A stretch of 64,000 nt of DNA, from NCBI RefSeq assembly GCF_014641195.1, contig NZ_BMHQ01000005.1:225376-289375 (forward strand), given 5' to 3'. A program made the position numbers and the translations under genes. Under the pieces are notes generated by a model. That model made no database searches, was not told the DNA's origin, and worked only from the letters and a program-made list of their open reading frames with translations. Shown here one piece after another: positions 8,173-17,081 of the stretch; positions within the stretch are counted from its first letter, which is position 1, and each line of letters begins with the position of its first letter. This stretch comes from Marinithermofilum abyssi (GTDB taxonomy: Bacteria > Bacillota > Bacilli > Thermoactinomycetales > DSM-45169).

Positions 8173-9822
8173 TTATTGGGGAGGTGGTGGATTATTTTGC
8201 CCAACGCTGCTGATCCATACCTCTACCGTATCCCCTTTTTTCACATAATCCCCAGCTTTAGGGCGGGAAGCAAAAGCCTTGCCTTGCTCATACCGGTCAG
8301 TGGCATCATGAAAATGATACTCGATATTATAAGGCAACTGACCTTTCATACTGTCGATTCTCGATTGAAATAAACCAGTAAAATCTTTCACCTTTACCAT
8401 ACCGCCTGGTGGATTGACGAAGAGCGTCACTTCCGTGTCCGCTCTTTGGTCCTTGTCCAGCGAAGTGCCAGCCTCGGGGGTTTGTTTGTACACAACCCCC
8501 GGGCCGTAACTGCTGTCTCCCTCTTTTGTCGTCACAGCAATATTTTTATACCCTTGTCTCTCCAGTATTCTCTTTGCGTTTCCCACCTTTTTGCCGACCA
8601 CATCCACCATGTGAGCATCGCTGGACTGCACTTGACCGGGCGGATCTTCACCGTCATTGGACATCCAGCCCATGACGGCATCAAAAGTGAACAGGGCCAA
8701 CCCGGCGATGACGAAGAAGGTGAACAATCCGAACAATACCTTTTGCCACCAGGGCATGTTGGCCTGCACATTTTCCAGCCAGACCACCGTGCGTTCCAGC
8801 ATGGTTTTGTCCTTATCCGCCGGGACATGGCGCAGCCGTTCCAGGTTGGCCATCGTCTGATCGCCCACTTTGGTCGGGGATTGCGCTTGACTTCCGCTTA
8901 TCCCGGCAGCGGCAGCACCCGCGGCACCGGTAGCACCCAATCCGTTTATCGACGGCTTGGTATCCCCGTCGGAACGCCATGCCGGCTCATGCAACCGGTC
9001 ATGATGATAGACAGCATCGATTTCCTGTTTCATCGCCCGCACAGATGGATAGCGATTCTCCGGGTCCTTTTCCAATGCTTTCAGGACAATATGATGAATG
9101 CTTTCCGGAATATCCGGATTCAACTGTGCAGGATCCTCCACCGGTTCCTGCAAGTGTTTCATGGCGATACTGATGGCGGAATCCCCATCAAAAGGAAGTC
9201 GCCCGGTCACCATCTCATACATGACCACACCGAGAGAGTAGATATCGGATTTTTCCCCGATCACTCCGCCGCGGGCTTGTTCCGGAGAAAAGTAATGAAC
9301 CGACCCCATCACCGAACCCGCTTGGGTGATGGTGGACGAACTGGTGGCACGTGCGATGCCGAAATCCGTCACCTTGGCCCGACCGTTGTGTCCCAGTAGG
9401 ATGTTGTGCGGTTTAATATCCCGATGAACGATTTGATTCTCATGGGCATGTGCCAATGCATCGCAAATCTGAGATGCGATCGACACAATTTCTTCTGCTG
9501 TCAGCGGACCGTATTGCTGTATATATTCTTTCAGTGTAGGACCTTCGATATATTCCATCACAATGTAATGGGTATGATTTTCCTGTCCCACGTCATAAAC
9601 ACTAACCACGTTGGGATGCGACAAACTGGCTGCCGCCTGCGCTTCCCGACTGAACCGGCGCACGAACTCGGAGTCGTTACTTAAGCTCTCATTGAGCACT
9701 TTGATCGCCACGTAACGGTTTAACAGCACGTCCCGGGCCTTGTAGACCACGGCCATACCGCCGCCACCCACGCGGTTGATCACTTCGTAACGACCACCCA
9801 ACTTTCTCCCTTCCACTGACAA
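8173..9822 (-). CDS. prkC: Membrane serine/threonine kinase with PASTA domains
   Basis: A 549-residue PrkC/Stk-type kinase. The kinase domain (about residues 10-275) has the glycine loop GGGGMAVVYKA, the ATP lysine in VAIKVLN, the catalytic loop HRDIKPHNILL, DFG and the activation segment TITQAGSVMGSVHYFSPEQ. One transmembrane helix lies near residues 360-383. Outside the cell I see one clear PASTA domain (about 400-465) and a second more divergent one to the C-terminus; B. subtilis PrkC has three and is about 100 residues longer. PASTA domains sense peptidoglycan fragments; in B. subtilis PrkC triggers spore germination in response to muropeptides. Paired with the phosphatase prpC immediately upstream. 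Confidence 0.95.
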   Translation of the reverse strand: MSVEGRKLGGRYEVINRVGGGGMAVVYKARDVLLNRYVAIKVLNESLSNDSEFVRRFSREAQAAASLSHPNVVSVYDVGQENHTHYIVMEYIEGPTLKEYIQQYGPLTAEEIVSIASQICDALAHAHENQIVHRDIKPHNILLGHNGRAKVTDFGIARATSSSTITQAGSVMGSVHYFSPEQARGGVIGEKSDIYSLGVVMYEMVTGRLPFDGDSAISIAMKHLQEPVEDPAQLNPDIPESIHHIVLKALEKDPENRYPSVRAMKQEIDAVYHHDRLHEPAWRSDGDTKPSINGLGATGAAGAAAAGISGSQAQSPTKVGDQTMANLERLRHVPADKDKTMLERTVVWLENVQANMPWWQKVLFGLFTFFVIAGLALFTFDAVMGWMSNDGEDPPGQVQSSDAHMVDVVGKKVGNAKRILERQGYKNIAVTTKEGDSSYGPGVVYKQTPEAGTSLDKDQRADTEVTLFVNPPGGMVKVKDFTGLFQSRIDSMKGQLPYNIEYHFHDATDRYEQGKAFASRPKAGDYVKKGDTVEVWISSVGQNNPPPPQ

Positions 9823-9843
9823 ATCACCCCGCTCCCATTCAAT

Positions 9844-10596
9844 CTAGGCGTTTGAAGTTTTCAACCCTGTGTGTTTGATCAAAATAACTGAAATATTGTC
9901 CACCCCACCAGCTTCCAAAGCTTTTTCCACCAGAAGGTCCGACTGTTCCTGCACCGACAGTCCCGAGGTCAAAATGGTTCCGATCTCATCCACTCCGACC
10001 ATATTGTACAATCCGTCGGAGCACAAGAGCAGCGTATCTCCCTCATACCAAGGGGTTACGATCATATCGGCTTCCACTTCTTCGTTGGTGCCCAAGGCAC
10101 GGACCAACACATTGCGCTGAGGATGCACTTTGGCTTCCTCTTCCGTGATCTCTCCGTGTTTTTTCAACACATTCACCAGGGAATGATCTTCCGTTAATTG
10201 GTATAATCCTTCATTATGCAACAGGTACGCCCGGCTGTCACCGATATGGGCCAAAACCACCTCTTCCGGAGACAGTACCGCCGTAATGACGGTTGTACCC
10301 ATACCCTTGTAACCTTTATGCGAAGCGGCCATTTGGTATACTTCCCGGTTGGCCGCCAGCACGGCCTCTTCCGAGCGCCTGCGCAATTCATTTGTGTCCA
10401 TGCGGGGTGACAGGGACATCAGCCTTTGCCGGATGATGCGGACCGCCGATTGGCTAGCCACGTCACCAGCCTGATGCCCTCCCATGCCGTCAGCCACGAC
10501 AGCAACGGTCACTCCCTCGTCCGATTGAAAAAGGCCCACACTGTCTTCGTTATATTCGCGAACACGACCTTTGTGGGTTTGCCACGCCTTTTCCAT
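9844..10596 (-). CDS. prpC: PP2C-type protein phosphatase PrpC
   Basis: Metal-dependent serine/threonine phosphatase that reverses PrkC phosphorylation. From the ATG at 10594-10596, eight bases after AAAGGGG, the protein has 250 residues. PP2C motifs are in order: the metal aspartate in ADGMGGHQAGDVAS, IGDSRAYLL, LLCSDGLYNMV and GGVDNISVILI. It is followed by prkC after 21 bases, the usual phosphatase-kinase pair. A longer reading frame upstream has no ribosome binding site. Confidence 0.95.
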   Translation of the reverse strand: MEKAWQTHKGRVREYNEDSVGLFQSDEGVTVAVVADGMGGHQAGDVASQSAVRIIRQRLMSLSPRMDTNELRRRSEEAVLAANREVYQMAASHKGYKGMGTTVITAVLSPEEVVLAHIGDSRAYLLHNEGLYQLTEDHSLVNVLKKHGEITEEEAKVHPQRNVLVRALGTNEEVEADMIVTPWYEGDTLLLCSDGLYNMVGVDEIGTILTSGLSVQEQSDLLVEKALEAGGVDNISVILIKHTGLKTSNA

Positions 10597-10691
10597 CACG
10601 GTTACCCCTTTCCCTCTCCAACAGCGGGAATTCACCGCCATTCCTCTTGGAGTCGAGAGCTCATGTTGTTGGTTTTGTTCCCGATATCATC

Positions 10692-11744
10692 TTACGATGT
10701 TTTTTGTCCGGAATCCATATGTTTAGCCCGCAATTGTCCGCAAGCGGCATCAATGTCGCTGCCATGCTCACGGCGGATGGTGGTGTTCACCTTGTATCCT
10801 TCCAGGATTCGTTTAAATTCGAAAATCTGATTGCGGGGGGTTCGCGTATAATTGCGCTCGGGCACATAGTTGACCGGAATCAGATTGACCAGGCAGTGGG
10901 TTCCGGCCAGAAGCTGCCCCAGTTCATGAGCATGTTCCGGTTGATCGTTCTTCCCTCCGATAAGGGCATATTCATACGTGATCCGACGCCCCGTCTTTTC
11001 CATGTAATACTGGCAAGCTTCCAGCAACTCCGGCAGAGGAAAGCGCCGGCTGACCGGCATCAACTTCGCCCGCAGCTCCTGATTGGGAGCATGGAGGGAG
11101 ATGGCCAATACCACCTGCAATCCCTCATCGGCGAAACGATAAATGTTAGGCACGATCCCGCTCGTGGAGACGGTAATGTGTCGCTGGCCGATATGAAGGC
11201 CTTTGGGGTCATTGATTACGCGGATAAACTGGATCATCGCATCGTAGTTCTCAAAGGGTTCCCCAATACCCATGATCACTACCGAGCCGACGCGTTCGCC
11301 TTCCCGATCCAGATACCGCTGCGCTTCCACCACTTGCGCCACAATCTCTCCGGCATTCAGGTTGCGTTTCAACCCGCCCAGGGTAGAGGCGCAAAACGTA
11401 CAACCGACCCGGCAACCGACCTGGGTGGTGACACAAACACTGTTGCCGTAATGATGCCGCATGATGACCGTTTCGATAGCATGCCCGTCATGGAGACGGT
11501 TCAAAAACTTCACCGTTCCGTCTGCAGATTGCTGCGTCGTAATATTGTCCAAGGGTGCAAAATCAAAAGAATCACTCAGACATTGACGCAGCCCTTTGGG
11601 CAAGTTGCTCATCTCTTCAAAAGAAGTGACCCGCTTTTGATATATCCAGTCCATGATTTGACTGGCGCGAAAAGCGGGCTCACCCCGCTCCTGCACCCAG
11701 TTTTTCCAATCGGCATGTGTTCGGTCGTACACAAAAGCTTTCAT
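10692..11744 (-). CDS. rlmN: Dual-specificity 23S rRNA/tRNA A2 methyltransferase RlmN
   Basis: Radical SAM enzyme that methylates C2 of A2503 in 23S rRNA and A37 in some tRNAs. The 350-residue protein starts [16 protein letters not shown], with GGTGGG eight bases before the ATG. It has the cluster motif CRVGCTFC (CxxxCxxC) near residue 115, the SAM-binding [10 protein letters not shown] and, near the C-terminus, AACGQL with the conserved methyl-accepting cysteine. In B. subtilis it directly follows rsmB; here a germination operon and a GAF protein gene lie between. Confidence 0.97.
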   Translation of the reverse strand: MKAFVYDRTHADWKNWVQERGEPAFRASQIMDWIYQKRVTSFEEMSNLPKGLRQCLSDSFDFAPLDNITTQQSADGTVKFLNRLHDGHAIETVIMRHHYGNSVCVTTQVGCRVGCTFCASTLGGLKRNLNAGEIVAQVVEAQRYLDREGERVGSVVIMGIGEPFENYDAMIQFIRVINDPKGLHIGQRHITVSTSGIVPNIYRFADEGLQVVLAISLHAPNQELRAKLMPVSRRFPLPELLEACQYYMEKTGRRITYEYALIGGKNDQPEHAHELGQLLAGTHCLVNLIPVNYVPERNYTRTPRNQIFEFKRILEGYKVNTTIRREHGSDIDAACGQLRAKHMDSGQKTS

Positions 11745-11852
11745 GAAAAAATCCCACCAAATAAATAATGTCCAAAACATTCCTCAAAACTTTCCTTATT
11801 ATATCAGGCCCGCAAGAGAATGAAAAGGTATAGGGATATGGAGAAACTCCGA

Positions 11853-11886
11853 CAAAAAAAGACGAGGTCCCCCATAAAACCCCGCC
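11853..11886 (-). terminator. Terminator of the ger operon
   Basis: On the minus strand a six-pair stem CGGGGT/ACCTCG (one G-T pair) is followed by TCTTTTTTT. It lies about 45 bases after the gerC stop. Confidence 0.6.
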
Positions 11887-11926
11887 ATCCATGGTTGTTG
11901 GATTCCCGTTTATTGTTTCCTCGGCT

Positions 11927-13063
11927 TTATTTCGCTTCCAAACCGATCCGCAGAATCTTCACATGGTAGTTAACCCGGACATCCGCCTGGGAAAAGGCTT
12001 CACTCCAGTCGAGCTGTTTCCATTTTTGCGGATAATACGCCCGGACCCGGTTTCCAAAGTTACAGGCATCCGTTCGGAATTGCTTCTGCAATCTTGCCAC
12101 CATGGTTTGAGCAAGGTGCTCGTAACGGCGCCGGACTTGCTTTTCTAGAGCGTGAATGACCGGATCCCGGCTCAAATCTACATCACAACTTTTTTCCACA
12201 ATTTCTCCCCGAAGATCCACATTCACCCGAATAACCGGCCTGATTCCTTGGAACTGGATCCGAACATCCCGCTTCAAACCTTGAGGTTGAAAAACGATAT
12301 AACCTCTCTTGTGGCAGGGGGTATTAAACGATTCACCTACCTCTTCATCGCGCAATTGCAGCAGGACTTGACTCTCTTTTCTGGGCAATAAGCCGACCAT
12401 ACGATCTTTGTTCATGATCGCCAGCCCCAACCATCGGACTTTTTCCGGCTCTGCTTCGATAAAATTGAGTATCGGCTGTTTCCCGGGATTAAAGATGTTG
12501 GAATACAGGTCACTCAACCCTTCACTGGAATAACGGCCTTCCCGTACACCATTGGCAATCAAGTAGACCATGTATTCCATCGGAATCTGTTCCAGTTTGG
12601 GACTGGCTTTCATCGCATCCTTGGCTTTTCCCTTTACCACCAAGGCCCATTGGCGACGCCGAATCTCCTGTTGCCTGCGTAAAGCATCCAACATTCCGGA
12701 TATCCCTTTGCGTGCCATCTGATCGCCGAGCATGAGCAACTGGGTATGTCCGAAAAAGATCCGCTGATTGGTTTGATTACGAATCTCATTCATCGCATCG
12801 TTCAGGGTTTTTCCCACCCCGGTAAAAAGCTGTACCGCAGCTTGACCGCCTTCGCCGCCCCCGCCGCCGGATCCGCCGGATCCCACGACCTTCAACGGAT
12901 TCGGTACTTGGACCGTCACTTCATATCCCTGAGGGTGCGCATCAACACCCAAAGCAATCACGGAAGTGCGCTCTTCCACTTCCCTGGCGTCCCAACATCC
13001 GGTCAATGCCAGTAGCATACACAGGACGGCCCATCCTCTAACTGGTCGGAGGAGTGGGAACAT
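11927..13063 (-). CDS. gerC: Ger(x)C family germinant receptor lipoprotein
   Basis: A 378-residue germinant receptor C subunit. The N-terminus has a signal sequence ending in the lipobox LTGC near residue 22, followed by WDAREVEERTSVIALGVD, a highly typical GerAC start. The rest is the mixed alpha/beta GerAC domain. C subunits are lipid-anchored to the outer face of the spore inner membrane and are needed for the A-B receptor complex. A serine/glycine-rich loop lies near residues 60-75. Overlaps the end of gerB by 26 bases, so the three subunits are translated from one message. The germinant is unknown. Confidence 0.92.
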   Translation of the reverse strand: MFPLLRPVRGWAVLCMLLALTGCWDAREVEERTSVIALGVDAHPQGYEVTVQVPNPLKVVGSGGSGGGGGEGGQAAVQLFTGVGKTLNDAMNEIRNQTNQRIFFGHTQLLMLGDQMARKGISGMLDALRRQQEIRRRQWALVVKGKAKDAMKASPKLEQIPMEYMVYLIANGVREGRYSSEGLSDLYSNIFNPGKQPILNFIEAEPEKVRWLGLAIMNKDRMVGLLPRKESQVLLQLRDEEVGESFNTPCHKRGYIVFQPQGLKRDVRIQFQGIRPVIRVNVDLRGEIVEKSCDVDLSRDPVIHALEKQVRRRYEHLAQTMVARLQKQFRTDACNFGNRVRAYYPQKWKQLDWSEAFSQADVRVNYHVKILRIGLEAK

Positions 13064-14204
13064 GGGGGTCTCCTCCTTTCTTCCGCCGCAATAAAGCGAT
13101 TGCCAGCAAAATCAAACCAACCGTTATAGATACGAGGGGACTGTACACCCCGACGATCCAGTTCCAAAAGAACAGATCTTGAATGTCCTTAGGCCAGATC
13201 GCCAGAAAATATAGCACCGGGATTAATGCCAGCCCGATCCATTTTCGCGATCGATCCTGTATCCGGAACAGGCGGACAATGATATCGATCAGGGCGGCCA
13301 GCAGGTTGACCAGTGTGGTAAACACCGCCACTACCCAAATGGCTATCAGCCCGGATTCCAACCGTTCCAAAATCATTCCCGGGAACTCCGCACTCTTGAC
13401 CAAATCGAGTGTCGGCCACATCAACCGTTTCAACTCATCGGGGCCGAAAACGGCAACGGATGCGGCTGTCACAATCCAATAGATCAGGATAATGACCGCT
13501 ATCGCTGACATATGTGCTTTTACCGCTTTTTCCGGCTGTTGATAATAGCCCATAAAGGCAAACACAATACTGGATCCGGAAAAAGCAAAGAAGGACACCA
13601 AAATGCCCAGCCCCGCCTCTTTCCAGGACAGCTGAAACAATGGGAGCATATTGAGCCACTCCCCTTCTTTCGCCCATACGGCAAAAATAAGAATGACAGG
13701 CAAATACAGCACCGGCAGCAGGAATTCATTGAAACGGGCGATCACTTCCACCGGGGTGCTGGCCACAAAAACGGCCGTTACCAATAGGGTCAAAAGGATC
13801 ACACTCATCGGAGTAAGCGGAAATATTGCCGTTACCAACACTTCTCCAAAAGTGCGGCAGGCCAAAGCAGAAGCGGAAATCCAAAACAGAGCTATCGCAA
13901 AAAAGAAAGGAAGAGCCAGGATTTTTCCCACACCGGAACGTTTTTCAGATCCCAGTAAACGGGGCATCCAAACGGTGCTGTGTTGTTTTGGGAACCGTTG
14001 CAGCAGTTTGGTTAGAATATACAACTCCAACATGGCCAGCAAGCCGCCGAGCAAAATGGTCCAAATACCATCGGCTCCCGCAGTCTGGGCAATCCCCCGC
14101 TGCATATACAGCACCCCCACGCCGACCACCGTGGTCACAATCAGTGCATGACCCTGGTAGATGGAAATCGGTTGCTCTTTTCCCTGTTTGGAACTCGGGT
14201 CCAT
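13038..14204 (-). CDS. gerB: GerAB-type germinant receptor permease subunit
   Basis: A 388-residue integral membrane protein with about ten hydrophobic helices, member of the GerAB/ArcD/ProY transporter family (APC superfamily). It begins with a polar stretch and then YQGHALIVTTVVGVGVLYMQ. B subunits bind the germinant inside the membrane. Three bases separate it from gerA, and its end overlaps gerC. The paralogue class (alanine, sugar or asparagine receptor) cannot be told from the sequence alone. Confidence 0.92.
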   Translation of the reverse strand: MDPSSKQGKEQPISIYQGHALIVTTVVGVGVLYMQRGIAQTAGADGIWTILLGGLLAMLELYILTKLLQRFPKQHSTVWMPRLLGSEKRSGVGKILALPFFFAIALFWISASALACRTFGEVLVTAIFPLTPMSVILLTLLVTAVFVASTPVEVIARFNEFLLPVLYLPVILIFAVWAKEGEWLNMLPLFQLSWKEAGLGILVSFFAFSGSSIVFAFMGYYQQPEKAVKAHMSAIAVIILIYWIVTAASVAVFGPDELKRLMWPTLDLVKSAEFPGMILERLESGLIAIWVVAVFTTLVNLLAALIDIIVRLFRIQDRSRKWIGLALIPVLYFLAIWPKDIQDLFFWNWIVGVYSPLVSITVGLILLAIALLRRKKGGDPHVPTPPTS

Positions 14205-14207
14205 GGC

Positions 14208-15770
14208 TTACGTCTCCCCCTCTCTGCGATCGTCTCCCGGCCGGAAAGTGACGGGACGCTTTTTCATCCACGGCCAGGGAACCCGGATCAGCGTATCCTT
14301 CACATCACTGATGCGCAACGGGGCAAGCGGCGACATATACGGTACACCGAAAGAACGAAGTTGTATTAGATGCACCAACAAAATCATCAGCGACATCATG
14401 ATGCCGTACAGTCCGAAAGCCGCGGCCACGATCATAAACGGAAACCGCAGCAAACGAACCGAAATCGCCGCATTGTAGCTGGGGTTTGCGTAGGAACTGA
14501 TGGTGGTCATCCCTACCACAATCACCATCAACGGGGAAACCAGACCGGCCGACACTGCCGCTTCGCCGATGACCAGCGCCCCTACAATGCCAATCGTCGG
14601 ACCGATAGGACCGGGCAAACGAACGCTTGCCTCCCGCAAGATTTCCACACTGATTTCCATTACCAAGGCTTCTACTATGGAAGGAAAGGGCACCGACGCT
14701 CTCCCTGCCGCCATAGCGATCGCCAATTTGGAAGGAATCATCTCCGGGTGAAACGAGATAAAGGCAATGTACAACGCCGGCAGCAACAGGGCGGTCAGAA
14801 ATGCTACTAAACGGAGTCCCCTCAGAAACGTAGCGATGAGATACCGCTCGTAATAATCCTCGGGACTCGCATAAAATTGGGAGAATACTGCAGGGGCGAT
14901 CAGCACGTTCGGAGTTCCGTCCACCAGGATGCAGATTTTCCCCTCCAACAAGTTAGCCACTGCTGCATCGGGACGTTCGGTGTTTTGAATGCCGGGAAAA
15001 GGAGTCCAATGGGTGTCCTCGATCATTTCTTCGATATACCCGCTTTCCAAAATCCCGTCCAGTTCGATGGATTTCAGCCGGTCTTCCACTTCTTTGACAA
15101 CGGCATCATCCACCACCCCTTCGATATACATCACAGAAACATTGGTGTTGGTACGTACCCCGATTTTATAGTTTTTCATACGGAGATCCGGGTCCTTTAA
15201 TCGCCTGCGGATCAAAGCCGTATTTACCCGGAGATTCTCAGTAAATCCTTCTCGGGATCCACGAATCACCGATTCGGATTTGGGATCGGTCACTCCCCGT
15301 TGTTGCCAGCCTTTGGCACCGATCACCGCCCCTTCCGTACACCCGTCCACAAAGAGAATGGCATCCCCGGACAGCAGGGATTCCACCATGGATCGCATTT
15401 CCGTCTGCTTTTTTGTCTCCCCTGTATGGAGCAAGCTTTCAAAGATGAGATCCCATAACTCGGTTTTGTTTTTGACTTGTTCGCCCTGCAGCATCATTGG
15501 TCGCAGCACAAAGTTGTCCAACAGCGGTACATTGGACATGCCATCGAGATAGAGCAATGCCGCTTGGCGATCAGGGGCATACTGGATGGTGAATTTGCGG
15601 GTAATCAAATCCGCTCCGTCCCCCAACACCTGGCTGATAAAACGAATATTTTCTTCGAGATCGGCAGAGACTTTCCGATCCCCCACTTTATCCTGCAATT
15701 GTTTTTGGGAGCGTTCCTGCAGTTTTTTTTCCTTGGTCCGTTCCCTTCTCCGTCGCATTTTCCTTTTCAT
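14208..15770 (-). CDS. gerA: GerA-type germinant receptor subunit A
   Basis: A 520-residue A subunit. The very basic N-terminus (about 25 residues rich in K, R and E) is followed by a soluble alpha/beta domain to about residue 270 and then several membrane helices (about 295-460), with the family segment FPSIVEALVMEISVEILREA and the RLPGPIGPTIGIVGALVIGE stretch. A subunits form an oligomeric ion channel in the spore inner membrane that opens when germinant binds. First gene of gerA-gerB-gerC. The ribosome binding site GGTGATGTGG is modest. Being placed in the prpC-rsmB housekeeping block is unusual relative to B. subtilis. Confidence 0.93.
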   Translation of the reverse strand: MKRKMRRRRERTKEKKLQERSQKQLQDKVGDRKVSADLEENIRFISQVLGDGADLITRKFTIQYAPDRQAALLYLDGMSNVPLLDNFVLRPMMLQGEQVKNKTELWDLIFESLLHTGETKKQTEMRSMVESLLSGDAILFVDGCTEGAVIGAKGWQQRGVTDPKSESVIRGSREGFTENLRVNTALIRRRLKDPDLRMKNYKIGVRTNTNVSVMYIEGVVDDAVVKEVEDRLKSIELDGILESGYIEEMIEDTHWTPFPGIQNTERPDAAVANLLEGKICILVDGTPNVLIAPAVFSQFYASPEDYYERYLIATFLRGLRLVAFLTALLLPALYIAFISFHPEMIPSKLAIAMAAGRASVPFPSIVEALVMEISVEILREASVRLPGPIGPTIGIVGALVIGEAAVSAGLVSPLMVIVVGMTTISSYANPSYNAAISVRLLRFPFMIVAAAFGLYGIMMSLMILLVHLIQLRSFGVPYMSPLAPLRISDVKDTLIRVPWPWMKKRPVTFRPGDDRREGET

Positions 15771-15852
15771 TCCACATCACCACACCTTTACCATTTCCAA
15801 CGGGTTGGCAAGGTATACCGAGATGAGGCACCCGGTAAGTGAAGGGAAAAAC

Positions 15853-15885
15853 AAAAAAATAATCTCGTATGCACGAGATTCTCAA
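15853..15885 (-). terminator. Strong terminator upstream of gerA
   Basis: Perfect eight-pair stem AATCTCGT/ACGAGATT with a GCAT loop, followed on the minus strand by ATTTTTTT. It lies between the GAF gene and gerA and isolates the germination operon from upstream transcription. Confidence 0.85.
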
Positions 15886-15897
15886 ATTAGAGCCCGA

Positions 15898-15951
15898 CTA
15901 GACACGATCAGGCTGTACGTATTCTTTATATGTGACAGTGTTCACTGCCAT
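15898..15951 (-). CDS. Possible 17-residue peptide gene
   Basis: ATG at 15949-15951 with GGAGG seven bases upstream opens a 17-codon frame, MAVNTVTYKEYVQPDRV, that ends 13 bases before a strong terminator. The frame is also open further upstream without a start codon. I do not recognise the peptide. Ribosome binding site, short frame and terminator in the right order make it worth recording, but it could be chance. Confidence 0.3.
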   Translation of the reverse strand: MAVNTVTYKEYVQPDRV

Positions 15952-16064
15952 GCCGCTACCTCCGGTATCAACCATATCCGGATGAAGGGTTCTGCCGTCA
16001 GACCCGTTGCCGGTTGGTCCGGCTGAAGTGGATGCTACAGGCGCTTTTCAACTAAAACCAAAAG

Positions 16065-16820
16065 TCACGAAATCGGCACTTTCCCTCTCAGCTCCATGTA
16101 CAGCAGTGGGGCAATACTGTTGGAAAAAGCCGATAGATAGCTTTTTTCATCTTCTGTGTAGGACTTTGCCTCATCTCCAGTCACACTGAGCACTCCCAGC
16201 ACCTGATCTCCTACCTGAATCGGCACACAAATAAGGGAGTGGTAAGTGGATTGCGCTTTGGGGTGCTTCCGAAATCGGCTCCCCGGAGTGTGAATCTCGC
16301 CGGAAAAAAAGATCTCGCCGGTGGTAAAGGTGTATCCCGCTGCAGAATCCGCAATCGGCAAACGGAGCTTTTTCATCCCTTCCGGACTGTGAGCGGCGGC
16401 TTCATGCACCTTTAAGGTTCCGTCCCCCGCATCGACAAAAATACACACCTTGGGATTGTTGGCTTTGTTGATCGCCATGGAGGCCATCACACTGGATAAA
16501 AAATACCGATAAATTCCGTTACGATGTTCTTCAAACCGATCATAATCCCGGGCGACCAGTTTGGCGATTTCGCCGGACAAGACTCGAAGAGCATTGATTA
16601 CATACTGTTGCTGTTTGTTATCTTCGGCGATATTTTTGTACTGCTGTTGCAACTCTTTTAACCGCTCATTGGATTGCACCTGCAAACCGAACAGAGAAAC
16701 TTCATCCCCTTTGCTCGCCCGCCATACCAATATCCCGCCCAATAGGCAGACAAAGGCTAAAATCGCATACGCTACCCACGGATTGGCAATGATGATCTTT
16801 ACAAAAAATTCCGTATCCAT
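16065..16820 (-). CDS. Membrane-anchored GAF domain protein
   Basis: A 251-residue protein with one N-terminal transmembrane helix (about residues 14-32, PWVAYAILAFVCLLGGILVW), a helical linker rich in Q, E and K (about 45-85) and a GAF domain from about residue 90 to 245. The GAF part shows the usual VCIFVDAGDGTL strand, the GEIFFSGEIHTP loop and the PIQVGDQVLGVLSVTG strand. No output domain follows, so it is probably a small-molecule or redox sensor acting through protein contacts. It lies between rsmB and gerA, but a terminator separates it from gerA. No function can be assigned; the domain call is good. Confidence 0.8.
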   Translation of the reverse strand: MDTEFFVKIIIANPWVAYAILAFVCLLGGILVWRASKGDEVSLFGLQVQSNERLKELQQQYKNIAEDNKQQQYVINALRVLSGEIAKLVARDYDRFEEHRNGIYRYFLSSVMASMAINKANNPKVCIFVDAGDGTLKVHEAAAHSPEGMKKLRLPIADSAAGYTFTTGEIFFSGEIHTPGSRFRKHPKAQSTYHSLICVPIQVGDQVLGVLSVTGDEAKSYTEDEKSYLSAFSNSIAPLLYMELRGKVPIS

Positions 16821-17081
16821 CTAACATCACCGTTCTCCATATTTTCCAATATTAAGATTTCTCTTCGCTTTCCTCTGTCCATGCGACCCCGACAGCCTCG
16901 CCGAACAAGGCTGTCCCTATGATTGGAATGCGGCATAAGAAATGACGGAGGCAACGGAAACGTTTGATCTGATGCCGTAAGCTGCTAAGCTGCGCCAACC
17001 CAGAGGGAGGGCCCAGGCGGTTCATCAGCGATAGGCACATCAGCGCAGCAGCAGCCGATCGGAAGGTGTTCCCGATCCACT
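16821..17081. other. Intergenic region between GAF gene and rsmB
   Basis: No convincing gene. A 62-codon minus-strand frame (16852-17040) has no ribosome binding site and no recognisable family. A hairpin GACAGCCT/AGGCTGTC lies at about 16891-16915, without a clear T-run. Confidence 0.4.

Noticed and set aside
16852..17040. 62-codon frame on the minus strand after rsmB
   Set aside because: No ribosome binding site and no protein family; the interval also contains an unrelated hairpin.
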